A DNA stretch of 64,000 nucleotides from DAHUYF01 sp035553515 (GCA_035553515.1 DATNDG010000083.1:21888-85887), one strand, 5' to 3'; counted from the stretch's first letter, positions 25,194-33,754 are shown. Numbers and translations: made by a program. Notes: generated from the sequence alone by a model not told the origin.

Positions 25194-26227
25194 GCCGCAC
25201 CGCCGTCATCCTCTTCAATCTCGGCGGTCCGGAGTCGCTGGAGGTTGTCCAGCCCTTTCTCTTCAACCTCTTCAACGATCGCGCCATCATCGGTCTGCCG
25301 CAGCCGCTGCGTTTTCTGCTGGCGAAGCTCATCGCCGGCCGCCGCGCACCGGTCGCCCGGGCGATCTATGAGCGATTGGGCGGCGCCTCGCCGCTTCTCG
25401 CCAATACCGAGGCGCAGGCGCGCGCGCTCGAGGCGGCGCTGGGCGACGACACCCGCGTCTTCATCGCCATGCGCTATTGGCGGCCTTTCGCGGCCGAGAC
25501 CGCGGCGGCGGTGAAGGCCTGGCGCCCCGACGAGATCGTCCTGCTGCCGCTCTATCCGCAGGCCTCGACCACGACGACGCAGTCCTCGCTGGCCGACTGG
25601 CGGCGTGCGGCGCTCAAAGCGGGGCTTGCCGTCCCGATGCGCGCGCTCTGCTGCTATCCCGAGGAGGCCGGCTTCATCGCCGCGCTCGCCGGGGAGATCC
25701 GCGCCGTCCTGGCGCGCTGGCCTTCCGGCCTGAAGCGCCGCATCCTCTTCTCCGCGCATGGGCTGCCGCAGAAGATCGTGGCATCGGGCGATCCCTATCA
25801 ATGGCAGGTGGAGCGTACCGCCGCGGCGCTGCGCCGCGCGCTCGCTCTCCCGTCGCTCGACAGCACCGTCTGCTATCAGAGCCGGGTGGGTCCGCTCGCC
25901 TGGCTTGGTCCCGGCACTGACGACGAGATCCGCCGCGCCGGCCAGGAGCAGACCGGCCTCATCGTCGTGCCCGTCGCCTTCGTCTCCGAGCATTCCGAGA
26001 CGCTGGTCGAGCTCGACATCGACTATCGCCATCTCGCCGAGCGCGCCGGGGTGCCGCGCTATGAGCGCGTGTCGACGGTCGGCGTCGCACCTGCCTTCAT
26101 CGACGGCTTGGCGCGGCTGGTGCGAGGCGCGCGCAGCGGCCCTTGCCCGGCGTCGGGCGAGCGGCTTTGCCCGGCCGACTTCTCGCGCTGCCTTTGCGTT
26201 ACCGCCGGCGCAGGGAGCGCCGCATGA
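25190..26227 (+). CDS. hemH: HemH, ferrochelatase
   Basis: Inserts ferrous iron into protoporphyrin IX. It has 345 residues. NLGGPESLEVVQPFLFNLF is at the start, the metal-site His is in LFSAHGLPQKIV, and the Glu is in FVSEHSETLVELDIDY. The C-terminus has four closely spaced cysteines (about 319, 327, 334, 336), as expected for ferrochelatases with a C-terminal [2Fe-2S] cluster such as that of Caulobacter. It overlaps hemE and hemJ by 4 bp. Confidence 0.95.
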   Translation: MSRTAVILFNLGGPESLEVVQPFLFNLFNDRAIIGLPQPLRFLLAKLIAGRRAPVARAIYERLGGASPLLANTEAQARALEAALGDDTRVFIAMRYWRPFAAETAAAVKAWRPDEIVLLPLYPQASTTTTQSSLADWRRAALKAGLAVPMRALCCYPEEAGFIAALAGEIRAVLARWPSGLKRRILFSAHGLPQKIVASGDPYQWQVERTAAALRRALALPSLDSTVCYQSRVGPLAWLGPGTDDEIRRAGQEQTGLIVVPVAFVSEHSETLVELDIDYRHLAERAGVPRYERVSTVGVAPAFIDGLARLVRGARSGPCPASGERLCPADFSRCLCVTAGAGSAA

Positions 26228-26670
26228 GCTGGCTCGAGGCGGCTTATCCCTGGATCAAGGTGTGCCACATCGTCAGCGTCATCGCCTGGATGGCGGGGCT
26301 TCTCTATTTGCCGCGCCTTTTCGTCTACCACGCCGAGGCGGCGCTCGGCTCCGGCGCCTCCGAGACCTTCAAGGTGATGGAGCGACGGCTGCTGCGCGGC
26401 ATCATGAACCCGGCGATGATCTCAACCTATCTCTTCGGGATCCTGCTGGCCTCGACCCCGGGGGTGGTCGATTGGCACCGCTTCTGGATCTACGGCAAGC
26501 TCGGCGCGGTCCTGGCGCTCACCATCGTGCATCATCTGCTCGCACGCTGGCGCAAGGATTTCGCCGACGACCGCGACCGCCATTCGGCACGCTTCTACCG
26601 CCTCGTCAACGAGGTACCGACGCTGCTGCTGATCTTCATCGTCATCATGGTGGTGGTGAAGCCGTTCTAG
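26224..26670 (+). CDS. hemJ: HemJ, protoporphyrinogen IX oxidase
   Basis: A 148-residue inner-membrane protein with four hydrophobic segments. The conserved His is in KVCHIVSVIAWMAGLLYLPRL, and RWRKDFADDRDRHSARFYR and NEVPTLLLIFIVIMVVVKP are typical of HemJ. It supplies the oxidation step just before ferrochelatase, so hemE-hemH-hemJ is a haem-end operon. Confidence 0.93.
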   Translation: MSWLEAAYPWIKVCHIVSVIAWMAGLLYLPRLFVYHAEAALGSGASETFKVMERRLLRGIMNPAMISTYLFGILLASTPGVVDWHRFWIYGKLGAVLALTIVHHLLARWRKDFADDRDRHSARFYRLVNEVPTLLLIFIVIMVVVKPF

Positions 26671-26712
26671 AGAGCGGGGCATATTCCCGAGCCGGTTGCC
26701 GGCCGGGCATGG

Positions 26713-26728
26713 TTAACGCTTGATAAAC
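26713..26728 (+). promoter_or_regulatory. CtrA-like box upstream of the histidine kinase
   Basis: TTAA, 7 bp, TAAAC matches the CtrA consensus (TTAA-N7-TTAAC) at 8 of 9 fixed positions. A second TTAAC half-site follows at 26735-26739. It is 70-85 bp upstream of the kinase start, in a short intergenic gap after hemJ. Such sites occur by chance, so this is tentative. Confidence 0.4.
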
Positions 26729-26797
26729 CGTTGTTTAACTGCCGGGTGATAGGCTCGCGCAGCAGCGATGCGGCAGACGGTTGCCGGCAGGAGGACC

Positions 26798-28363
26798 ATG
26801 GGCAAGCGCCTGTCCGAGCGAGCGGAACGGGATCAGGGAGCGGCCGGCCGGACCGAGGCCGACGGCGCCTTGCGCGAAAGCGAGCAGCGCTTCCGGCAAT
26901 TGTTCGAGATTGCCGCCGATTACTATTTCGAGCAGGACGAGCAGTACCGCTACAGCTACGTCTCGCCCGGCTACGAGGCGTTGTTCGGCACGAGCCTCGA
27001 AGAGATCAAGGGCAAGCGCCTCTCCGACCTGCCCGGGGTGTCGATCGAACCGCGCATGGGAAAGATGGCCATCCTCGCCCACAAGGCGAAGCAGCCTTAC
27101 CGCGACTTCGTCTACTCGCGAAAGGCGAACGGCCGGACGCGCTGGTTCAAGGTGAGCGCGACGCCGATCTTCGACGGCGACGGGATCTTCAGGGGCTATC
27201 GCGGCGTCGGCGCCGAGATCACGCAGCAGGTCGAGGCCGAGCAGGCCGGGCGATTGGCGCAGCAACGCTTCGACGAGGCCGTGGCGCTCATCACCCAGCC
27301 CTTCGTGCTCTACGACGCGGAGGGCCGGGCGACGGCGTTCAATCAGGCCTTCACCGATCTCCAGTCGCGCGACGGCTATACGCCGGTCTGTCGCGGCGCG
27401 ACCTACCGCAGCATCGCGGAATGGCAGATCGAGACCGGCTTCCACGCCGAAAGGCCGGGCGAGCCGCCGATCACGCTCGAGGCGCTGCTCGAGCATTACG
27501 GCAGCGATGCCGAGCAGAGCTACGCTCTGCAGGACGGGCGCTGGATGATGGTGGCCTATCGCTCGCCGCCGGGCGGCGGAAGGGTCGGGCTGTGGACGGA
27601 TGTGACCGCCATCCGGCGCGCCAAGGAGGAGGCGGAGGCGGCCAACCGCGCCAAATCCGAGTTTCTCGCCCGGATGAGCCACGAATTGCGCACCCCGCTC
27701 AACGCCGTCATCGGCTATAGCGAGATGCTCTACGAGGATGCCGTGGCCGAGGGCAGGAGCGAGCAGATCGCCGATCTCGGCCGCATCGCCGCCGCCGGCC
27801 GGCATCTGCTGACGCTGGTGAACGAGGTGCTCGATCTCTCGAAGATCGAAGCCGGCAAGATGGAGCTTGCGCTCGCAGCCTTCGATTTCACGGGCTTCAT
27901 CGACGAGGTGGCGGCGACCTGCCGGCCGCTGATGCGCGAGAACGGCAATGATTTCGTCGTCGAGCGCGGCACGGGCCCGCGCATGGTCATCGGCGATGCC
28001 GTCAAGCTGCGGCAGGTGGCGCTCGATCTGCTGAGCAACGCCGCCAAGTTCACGCGCGCCGGCCGCGTGATTCTGGTCGCCGGCTGCGACCGCCGATCGG
28101 ACGGCGAGTGGATCGAGCTCGCCGTGCGCGATACCGGCATCGGCGTCAGCCGCGAGAATTTGCCGAAGCTGTTCCAGAACTTCAGCCAGCTCGAGGCCTT
28201 CAGCTCCAGTCGCCATGGCGGCTCGGGGCTCGGCCTCGCCTTGAGCCGCAAGCTCTGCCAGCTGATGGGTGGCGAGATCAGCGTCGAGAGCGAGCTCGGC
28301 CGCGGCTCCTGCTTCACCGTGCGGGTTCCGGCGCGCCGGCCGGCCGAACGCGCCGTCACCTGA
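26798..28363 (+). CDS. soluble PAS-domain sensor histidine kinase
   Basis: A 521-residue kinase with no transmembrane helix. PAS/PAC occupies about residues 28-145 (FRQLFEIAADYYFE, then GYRGVGAEITQQ), a second PAS-like domain about 155-272 (LITQPFVLYDAEGRATAFNQ), and HisKA has His295 in FLARMSHELRTPLNAV. The HATPase_c domain shows LDLLSNAAKF, DTGIGVSRENLPKLF and GGSGLGLALSR. No response regulator is adjacent. The ATG at 26798 follows GCAGGAGG. The signal is probably cytoplasmic (redox, light or ligand); the cofactor is not identifiable. Confidence 0.92.
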   Translation: MGKRLSERAERDQGAAGRTEADGALRESEQRFRQLFEIAADYYFEQDEQYRYSYVSPGYEALFGTSLEEIKGKRLSDLPGVSIEPRMGKMAILAHKAKQPYRDFVYSRKANGRTRWFKVSATPIFDGDGIFRGYRGVGAEITQQVEAEQAGRLAQQRFDEAVALITQPFVLYDAEGRATAFNQAFTDLQSRDGYTPVCRGATYRSIAEWQIETGFHAERPGEPPITLEALLEHYGSDAEQSYALQDGRWMMVAYRSPPGGGRVGLWTDVTAIRRAKEEAEAANRAKSEFLARMSHELRTPLNAVIGYSEMLYEDAVAEGRSEQIADLGRIAAAGRHLLTLVNEVLDLSKIEAGKMELALAAFDFTGFIDEVAATCRPLMRENGNDFVVERGTGPRMVIGDAVKLRQVALDLLSNAAKFTRAGRVILVAGCDRRSDGEWIELAVRDTGIGVSRENLPKLFQNFSQLEAFSSSRHGGSGLGLALSRKLCQLMGGEISVESELGRGSCFTVRVPARRPAERAVT

Positions 28364-28376
28364 GACGCTGAGCGGC

Positions 28377-29441
28377 TCAGCCGAGGAGCTGCACCGCGGC
28401 GGGCTCGATCTCTGCACAGACCCTCATGCCGGGCTGCGGCGCCAGCGCCAGGGCTTCGCGCCGAGGGAGTGCGGCGGTCAAGGGAAAGCCGCAATCGAGC
28501 GTGACGCGGGTGAGGGCGCCGCCCTCGGCCACGGCGGTCACCGTGGCGCCGAGCCGGTTCGCCGCATCGCCAGCGCCTTCGCCGCGCGAGAGAACGACGT
28601 CTTCGGCGCGGATGCCGAGCGACAGCGGCCTGCGCGCATCGATCGATGCACGCGCTTCGGCGCGGAGCTGCGTCTCGCCGATCGCCACGAGCGAGAGCCC
28701 GTCCTCGCTTCCGGCGAAGCACGCCTCGAGGATGTTCTCGACGCCGAGGAAGCGTGCCGCGAAGACGGTTTCCGGCCGGCGATAGACCGCGACCGCCGGC
28801 CCGCGTTGGACGATGGCGCCGGCACGCAGCAGCGCCAGCGTGTCGCCGAGCGCCAGCGCCTCGGCATGGTCGTGGGTGACGAAGACCGCGGTGATGCCGC
28901 TCTCGCGCAGGAACTGCTTCAGCCGGTCGCGCAGGCCGGCGCGCGTCGGGCCGTCGAGCGCCGAGAAGGGCTCGTCGAAGAGGAAGAGCTCCGGCGCGGC
29001 GGCAAGCGCGCGGGCAAGCGCCGCGCGCTGCTTTTCGCCCGGGCTCAACGTCTCCGGCAGACAGTCGGCGAGGTCCGCCACGGCGAAACGCTCGAGCAGC
29101 GCCGTCACCGTCCCGTTTACGCGCCGGCGGGCGGCGCGGAGTGCCAGCGCCACATTGCCGGCGACGGTGAGATGCGGGAAGAGCGCGAAGTTCTGGAAGA
29201 GGAGGCTGATGCGGCGGTGCTCGGGCGCGAGATCGGTGATGTCGCGGCCGCCGAGACGGATGCGGCCCGCCTCGAGGCGGTGAAACCCGGCGACGGTCTC
29301 GAGCGTCACCGACTTCCCGGCACCGTTCGGCCCGAGCAGTACCAGGATCTCACCCGGGCTCAACGCCAGGTCGATGTCGCGCAGCTCGAACCGGCCGAGG
29401 CGGAGCGAGAGATGCTCGAGGGCAAGCGCCGCGCCGCTCAC
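28377..29441 (-). CDS. wtpC: WtpC-like ABC importer ATPase
   Basis: A 354-residue ATP-binding subunit. Walker A is GPNGAGKS, the Q-loop is in LLFQNFALFP, the signature is LSPGEKQR, and Walker B is ELFLFDEPFSALD with the switch His in FVTHDHAEAL. The C-terminal quarter (ANRLGATVTAVAEGGALTRV) is a TOBE-type ligand domain as in molybdate/tungstate ATPases. It overlaps the permease gene by 4 bp. Confidence 0.88.
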   Translation of the reverse strand: MSGAALALEHLSLRLGRFELRDIDLALSPGEILVLLGPNGAGKSVTLETVAGFHRLEAGRIRLGGRDITDLAPEHRRISLLFQNFALFPHLTVAGNVALALRAARRRVNGTVTALLERFAVADLADCLPETLSPGEKQRAALARALAAAPELFLFDEPFSALDGPTRAGLRDRLKQFLRESGITAVFVTHDHAEALALGDTLALLRAGAIVQRGPAVAVYRRPETVFAARFLGVENILEACFAGSEDGLSLVAIGETQLRAEARASIDARRPLSLGIRAEDVVLSRGEGAGDAANRLGATVTAVAEGGALTRVTLDCGFPLTAALPRREALALAPQPGMRVCAEIEPAAVQLLG

Positions 29442-30163
29442 CGTCCCGCCCCGGGCGCGGCGAGGCGGCCGAAGGCCAGCGCGCGCAGCAGGATGAAGAG
29501 GAGAAGCGAGATCGCCAGCAGCAGCACCGACATCGCCGCCGCGTCGTCGAGGCCGAAGCGCAGGAAGAACTCGTAGATCATCACCGGCGCGGTCATCGGG
29601 CGATAGGCCAGGATGATGACCGCGCCGAACTCGCTGATGGCGCGCGCATAGCTCAAGGTGAGGCCGGTGATGATGCCGCGCCGCGCCAGCGGCAGGGTGA
29701 TGTGGCGCAGCACCGACCAGGGGCCCAGCCCCATGCTGCGCGCCGTCATCTCGAGCCGCGGATCGACCGCTTCGAAGCCGATGCGCGCGGCATTGACCGT
29801 GTAGGGGATGGAGACGAAGAGCATGGCGGCGACGATGCCGGCCAGCGTGCCCCAGAAGCTGAGGCCGAAGAGCGCCAGCGCCGGCGCGCCGATGATCCCC
29901 TGGCGTCCCAGCACGAAGAGGAGGGCGATGCCGGCCACCGTGTGCGGCACGGCGAGCGGCAGATCGACCGCCGCCGCCACCACCGCCTTGCCGGGAAACC
30001 GCGCGCGGGCGAGGAGATAGGCCAAGGGCACGCCGAGAAGGCCGGAGAAGAGCGCGGTGATGAGCGCCGCTTCGAGGCTGAGGAGGATCGCGTGGCGCAC
30101 ATCGCCCATGGCGGCAACGCGCGCCAGCGCCTCCGGCGTCTGGCTCAGCGCCAGTCGCAGCAA
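29438..30163 (-). CDS. wtpB: WtpB-like ABC importer permease, start unclear
   Basis: An inner-membrane permease with about six helices and the EAA-type loop (RSMGLGPWSVLRHITLPLARRG). EFGAVIILAYRPMTAPVMIYEF is typical of tungstate/molybdate permeases. The first available start is TTG at 30163, but the frame stays open upstream to 30276 and encodes what looks like helix 1 (LLLVFWLFGGLLLGFILLPL) with no ATG, GTG or TTG. The true start is therefore non-canonical, mutated, or lost by sequence error. Confidence 0.8.
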   Translation of the reverse strand: MLRLALSQTPEALARVAAMGDVRHAILLSLEAALITALFSGLLGVPLAYLLARARFPGKAVVAAAVDLPLAVPHTVAGIALLFVLGRQGIIGAPALALFGLSFWGTLAGIVAAMLFVSIPYTVNAARIGFEAVDPRLEMTARSMGLGPWSVLRHITLPLARRGIITGLTLSYARAISEFGAVIILAYRPMTAPVMIYEFFLRFGLDDAAAMSVLLLAISLLLFILLRALAFGRLAAPGAGR

Positions 30164-30273
30164 CGGCAGCAGGATGAAGCCCAGCAGCAGTCCGCCGAAG
30201 AGCCAGAAGACCAGCAGCAGGCTGGTCGAGCGCGCCGGCGATGCCGCGCCGCGCCGCGCCGCCGCCGCTGTGC

Positions 30274-31245
30274 TTACGCCGGCGGCCAGGGCGTCACCAG
30301 CTTCTGGAGGTCGGCCGGCATCTTCTCCACGCCCACGGCATAAGCCGGATGCACCGTGCCGAAGCCGTTCGCCGCCAGGATCTTCTGGCCGTCAGGCCCG
30401 AGCAGGAAGGCGATGTAGCGCGCCGCCCATTGCGGCTCCTTGGCGACGCTCGGGATGGTGATCGCATAGACGATGGGCCTGCCCTTCAGATCGCCGTTCT
30501 TGGTGTGCGCGATCGCCTTGGCATAGGCCGGGGCATGGACGGGGTCGCCGAGATCGATCTCGGGCGGCAGCGCGATGAAGTGCAGATGGTGCTGCAGCGC
30601 ATCCGAGCGATAGATCGCGAGATAGTCGATCTGGCCCAGTTGCAGCGCCGAGAGCAGCGAGGTCTCGGTGTCGCGCATATTGGTCGCCGGCGCATTGGCG
30701 AGGATCGCGCTGGCGAGACCGGGCCGGTGATAGAATTGCTGCGCCAGATCGAGCATCTGCAGCGTCTGGTATCCCGAGGGGTCGGTGTCGGGATTGGAGC
30801 GGCCGATCTCGACGCCCTTGCGCGCCAGCACCTCGTACCAGTTCTTGGGCGTGACCTTGGCGGCGAACTTGCTCTTGTCGGTATAGACGAAGGTGATGGC
30901 GTTGCGCGCGAAGCCGGCATACCAGCTCGCATAGGCTTCCTTGCCGTTGCCGCCGAAGAGGTATTTCGGGATCACGCTGTAGTCGGCCACGGCGATGACG
31001 TCGGCCGTGCGGTGCAGGTCGGTGATCTGCCGCGCCATCTTGACGCTGCCGCCGAACTCCGCCTCGACAGTGACGCCAGGATTCTGCTTCTCGAAAGCGG
31101 CGCTCGCGGCGCGGAAGGGCACGGCGAGGGTGCCGGCGGCGAAGACCGTCAGCGTCTTCGGGGCCGCTGCCCGGGCCGGCGGCGCCGGAAGCGTGCCGAG
31201 CGAGGCGAGGACGGCCGCAGCAAGAAGCAGTGTCGTACGGGGCAT
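30274..31245 (-). CDS. wtpA: WtpA-like tungstate/molybdate-binding protein
   Basis: A 323-residue periplasmic binding protein with a signal peptide to about PARAAA. AGTLAVPFRAASAAF, GGSVKMARQITDL and ADVIAVADYSVIPKYLF match the WtpA/ModA group, nearer to WtpA. NMRDTETSLLSALQLGQIDYLAIYRSDA is the later ligand-side segment. The first gene of wtpABC, with GGGAG before the ATG. Oxyanion specificity (tungstate or molybdate) cannot be set from sequence alone. Confidence 0.87.
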   Translation of the reverse strand: MPRTTLLLAAAVLASLGTLPAPPARAAAPKTLTVFAAGTLAVPFRAASAAFEKQNPGVTVEAEFGGSVKMARQITDLHRTADVIAVADYSVIPKYLFGGNGKEAYASWYAGFARNAITFVYTDKSKFAAKVTPKNWYEVLARKGVEIGRSNPDTDPSGYQTLQMLDLAQQFYHRPGLASAILANAPATNMRDTETSLLSALQLGQIDYLAIYRSDALQHHLHFIALPPEIDLGDPVHAPAYAKAIAHTKNGDLKGRPIVYAITIPSVAKEPQWAARYIAFLLGPDGQKILAANGFGTVHPAYAVGVEKMPADLQKLVTPWPPA

Positions 31246-31286
31246 GATCGTATTTTTCTCCCTTTAGACCGGCAGCATTGTGCAAT

Positions 31287-31322
31287 TCCCGCAGGAATGC
31301 CAAATATCTGTAAGTCCCGCAG
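31287..31322 (-). promoter_or_regulatory. direct repeats upstream of wtpA
   Basis: TCCCGCAG occurs at 31287-31294 and again at 31315-31322, 28 bp apart. The first copy is part of the short inverted TTCC-CGCA-GGAA. They lie 42-77 bp before the wtpA ATG in a patch richer in A and T than its surroundings. This could be an operator for an oxyanion-responsive regulator. No ModE consensus was recognised. Confidence 0.35.
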
Positions 31323-31556
31323 TATATTACAGCCTGATGCAGGCGCAAAACAGGGCCGGCCGGGCGGCGTGGGACGCGCCCCCTTGCACCGCCGCCCCAT
31401 CAAACCCATTTGACTCGGCAGCCGCTTTTCGATAAGGGTGAAATCGCCCCGATCGCGGCGTCTCCAGCTTTTAGGCACTCACCCGGAACGCCGCAGCGTC
31501 GGTCGCGCGCCAGGCCGGATCGCCCTTTCCGCCACAAGTCCCGCGGCTTCTGCGGG

Positions 31557-31606
31557 CCCCACTTAAGACCCTCCCGCCTTTTCAGCCTTCAAGGCCCTTA
31601 CACCCC
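31557..31606 (+). promoter_or_regulatory. C-rich, G-poor leader of rho (rut-like)
   Basis: The 50 bases just before the rho ATG contain 25 C and only 5 G, with no strong hairpin. This is the composition of a Rho utilisation site, and rho autoregulates through its leader in E. coli. The whole wtpA-rho gap (31246-31607, 362 bp) has no gene. A possible promoter is TTGACT at 31410 with GATAAG 15 bp downstream. Confidence 0.4.
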
Positions 31607-31607
31607 G

Positions 31608-32864
31608 ATGAACCTCCAGGAACTCAAGCGCAAGACACCGGCAGAGCTGCTGCATTTCGCCGAGGAGCTGCAGATCGAGAACGCGTCCTCGCTCAGGAAG
31701 CAGGACATGATGTTCGCGATCCTGAAGACGCTCGCCGACAACGACCAGGCGATCTATGGCGACGGCGTGCTCGAGGTGCTGCAGGACGGCTTCGGCTTTC
31801 TGCGCTCGCCCGAGGCCAATTACCTGCCCGGCCCCGACGACATCTATGTGAGCCCGAGTCAGGTGCGCCGCTTCGGCTTGCGCACCGGCGATACGGTCGA
31901 GGGCCAGATCCGCGCGCCCAAGGACGGCGAGCGCTATTTCGCGCTGCTCAAGGTCAACGAGATCAATTTCGACGAGCCGGACAAGCTCAAGCACCGCATC
32001 AACTTCGACAACCTGACGCCGCTCTATCCCGACGAGAAGATCAAGCTCGATCTCGACGATCCCACCCGGAAGGATCTGACCACGCGGGTCATCGATCTCA
32101 TCACCCCGCTCGGCAAGGGGCAGCGCGCGCTCATCGTCTCGCCGCCGCGCACCGGCAAGACGGTGATGCTGCAGAACATCGCCCATGCCATCGCCGCCAA
32201 CCATCCCGACGTCTATCTCCTGGTGCTGCTCATCGACGAGCGGCCGGAGGAGGTGACCGACATGGCGCGCACGGTGAAGGGCGAGGTGGTGAGCTCGACC
32301 TTCGACGAGCCGGCGGTACGCCACGTGCAGGTGGCCGAGATGGTGATCGAGAAGGCGAAGCGCCTCGTCGAGCACAAGCGCGACGTGGTGATCCTGCTCG
32401 ACAGCATCACGCGGCTCGCGCGTGCCTACAACACCGTCGTGCCTTCCTCGGGCAAGGTGCTGACCGGCGGCGTCGATGCCAACGCGCTGCAGCGGCCGAA
32501 GCGCTTCTTCGGCGCGGCGCGCAACATCGAGGAGGGCGGCTCGCTCACGATCATCGCGACGGCGATCATCGACACCGGCTCGCGCATGGACGAGGTGATC
32601 TTCGAGGAGTTCAAGGGCACTGGCAATTCCGAGATCATTCTCGACCGCAAGGTGGCCGACAAGCGCAGCTTCCCGGCGATCGACATCACCAAGTCGGGCA
32701 CGCGCAAGGAAGAGCTGCTGGTCGACAAGGGCGTGCTCTCGAAGATGTGGGTGCTGCGCCGCGTGCTGATGCCGATGGGCCCGCAGGACGGCCTCGAATT
32801 CCTCATCAGCAAGCTCAAGGAATCGAAGAACAACGCCGACTTCTTCGACGCGATGAATACTTAG
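31608..32864 (+). CDS. rho: Rho transcription termination factor
   Basis: A 418-residue hexameric RNA helicase. The N-terminal domain MNLQELKRKTPAELL is followed by the cold-shock-like RNA-binding fold (GFGFLRSPEANYLPGPDDIYV), Walker A VSPPRTGKTV, Walker B VVILLDSITRLARAYN, and the Q/R-loop regions SGKVLTGGVDANAL. The ATG at 31608 gives the standard N-terminus. A single gene between wtp and a repeat-rich gap. Confidence 0.98.
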   Translation: MNLQELKRKTPAELLHFAEELQIENASSLRKQDMMFAILKTLADNDQAIYGDGVLEVLQDGFGFLRSPEANYLPGPDDIYVSPSQVRRFGLRTGDTVEGQIRAPKDGERYFALLKVNEINFDEPDKLKHRINFDNLTPLYPDEKIKLDLDDPTRKDLTTRVIDLITPLGKGQRALIVSPPRTGKTVMLQNIAHAIAANHPDVYLLVLLIDERPEEVTDMARTVKGEVVSSTFDEPAVRHVQVAEMVIEKAKRLVEHKRDVVILLDSITRLARAYNTVVPSSGKVLTGGVDANALQRPKRFFGAARNIEEGGSLTIIATAIIDTGSRMDEVIFEEFKGTGNSEIILDRKVADKRSFPAIDITKSGTRKEELLVDKGVLSKMWVLRRVLMPMGPQDGLEFLISKLKESKNNADFFDAMNT

Positions 32865-32891
32865 GCGAACGCGCAGCGCGCGTTCGTCCTA
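32862..32891 (+). terminator. strong hairpin immediately after rho
   Basis: CGAACGCGC (32866-32874) and GCGCGTTCG (32878-32886) form a 9-bp stem with a 3-nt loop. TAGG/CCTA extends it after one bulged base. It overlaps the rho stop codon. No T run follows, so termination may need Rho itself. Confidence 0.5.
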
Positions 32892-32910
32892 GGCGGCGTC
32901 AGCGTGCTAG

Positions 32911-32965
32911 CGAGCGCCGTCAGGCGCTCGTCAGCGGCGGCGTCAGCGGTTGCGTCAGCAACCGC
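32911..32965 (+). repeat. tandem GTCA-loop hairpins
   Basis: Two perfect 8-bp stems with the same GTCA loop: 32911-32930 (CGAGCGCC / GGCGCTCG) and 32946-32965 (GCGGTTGC / GCAACCGC). The sequence between and before them repeats GTCAGCG. The region is part of the 281-bp non-coding gap 32865-33145 after rho. The function is unknown. Confidence 0.5.
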
Positions 32966-33014
32966 GAGAGCCGCACCGTGCGGGCAAGCGTCTCCCCGCT
33001 GCACATCCGCCCTT

Positions 33015-33123
33015 GCGTCCTTCGACTGCTCGCTCCGCTCACGCTCAGGATGAGGACGTTTCCTTGTGGCATCTACCAGATGCCACGCTCGATCCCCCTC
33101 ATCCTGAGCTTGTCGAAGGACGC
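33015..33123. repeat. dispersed inverted repeat, copy 1
   Basis: Outer arms GCGTCCTTCGAC and GTCGAAGGACGC with inner GCTCAGGATGAGG / CCTCATCCTGAGC. The left arm carries a 16-bp insertion. The centre holds a separate perfect hairpin, GTGGCATCT-ACC-AGATGCCAC (33066-33086). It is intergenic, between rho and the dinB-like gene. Four related copies are in this window. Confidence 0.85.
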
Positions 33124-33145
33124 CGCCGCTTCCTGCAGCGCGGCT

Positions 33146-33646
33146 TCAGCCGCCCTCTCTCAGGAAAATCGGGAAATCCGTGAGCGGCGGGCGGGCCGGG
33201 ATCTGGAAGAAGAGGTCGGCGACGAAGCCGCGGTGATAGCTGGTGTGGTTGACGAGGTGGAAGAGGACGTCGGCGCGGCGCATCTCGCCCTCATTGCCGC
33301 CGATGAGGGTGAAGCGGATCGTCCCCTCGGCCGCCGCCTCGGTGAGCGCGTCGCTCCAGCTCATGTACCAGGCGTCGATGTCGTTCTGTGCCCGCCGGAG
33401 CTCCGCGAGCTCCGGATGGAGCACGGCGTTGAGCGCCGGAATGCCGTGCGGGCGGCCTTCGAGATGCGCCTGCCAGATGAGATCGACGACATAGAGGTGA
33501 TTGAGCGTGTTGACGATGGTCTTGAACAGCGTCGGCCGTTCTTTCACCGCCTCGCCTTCGGGCAGCGCCGCCACCGCGTCATAGATGACCCGGTTCGCCC
33601 AGGCATTGTAGCGCATCAGCCGGCGGAGCTCGGGGAGAGAGGCCAT
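33146..33646 (-). CDS. DinB-family protein
   Basis: A 166-residue four-helix DinB/YfiT-like metalloprotein. The metal ligands are His in TLNHLYVVDLIW and the pair in HLVNHTSYHRGFVADL. MRYNAWANRVIYDAVAALP is the typical first helix. Members include thiol-dependent transferases (BSH, MSH or GSH S-transferases) and uncharacterised stress proteins. The start MASLPELRR fits the family. Confidence 0.9.
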   Translation of the reverse strand: MASLPELRRLMRYNAWANRVIYDAVAALPEGEAVKERPTLFKTIVNTLNHLYVVDLIWQAHLEGRPHGIPALNAVLHPELAELRRAQNDIDAWYMSWSDALTEAAAEGTIRFTLIGGNEGEMRRADVLFHLVNHTSYHRGFVADLFFQIPARPPLTDFPIFLREGG

Positions 33647-33754
33647 GGCGGCGAACCTCGGATGGTGCGCCGCCAGTCTAGCGCCAGGCCGCCCGGAGGG
33701 CACCAGCGCCCGGCGCAGCAGGGGGCGCGCGCGGCGGGCGCTGGCCTGGAACGC

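Noticed and set aside
32890..32965. GTCAGCG repeats as a possible CRISPR-like array
   Set aside because: Copies are too short and irregular with no spacers or cas genes; hairpins explain them better.
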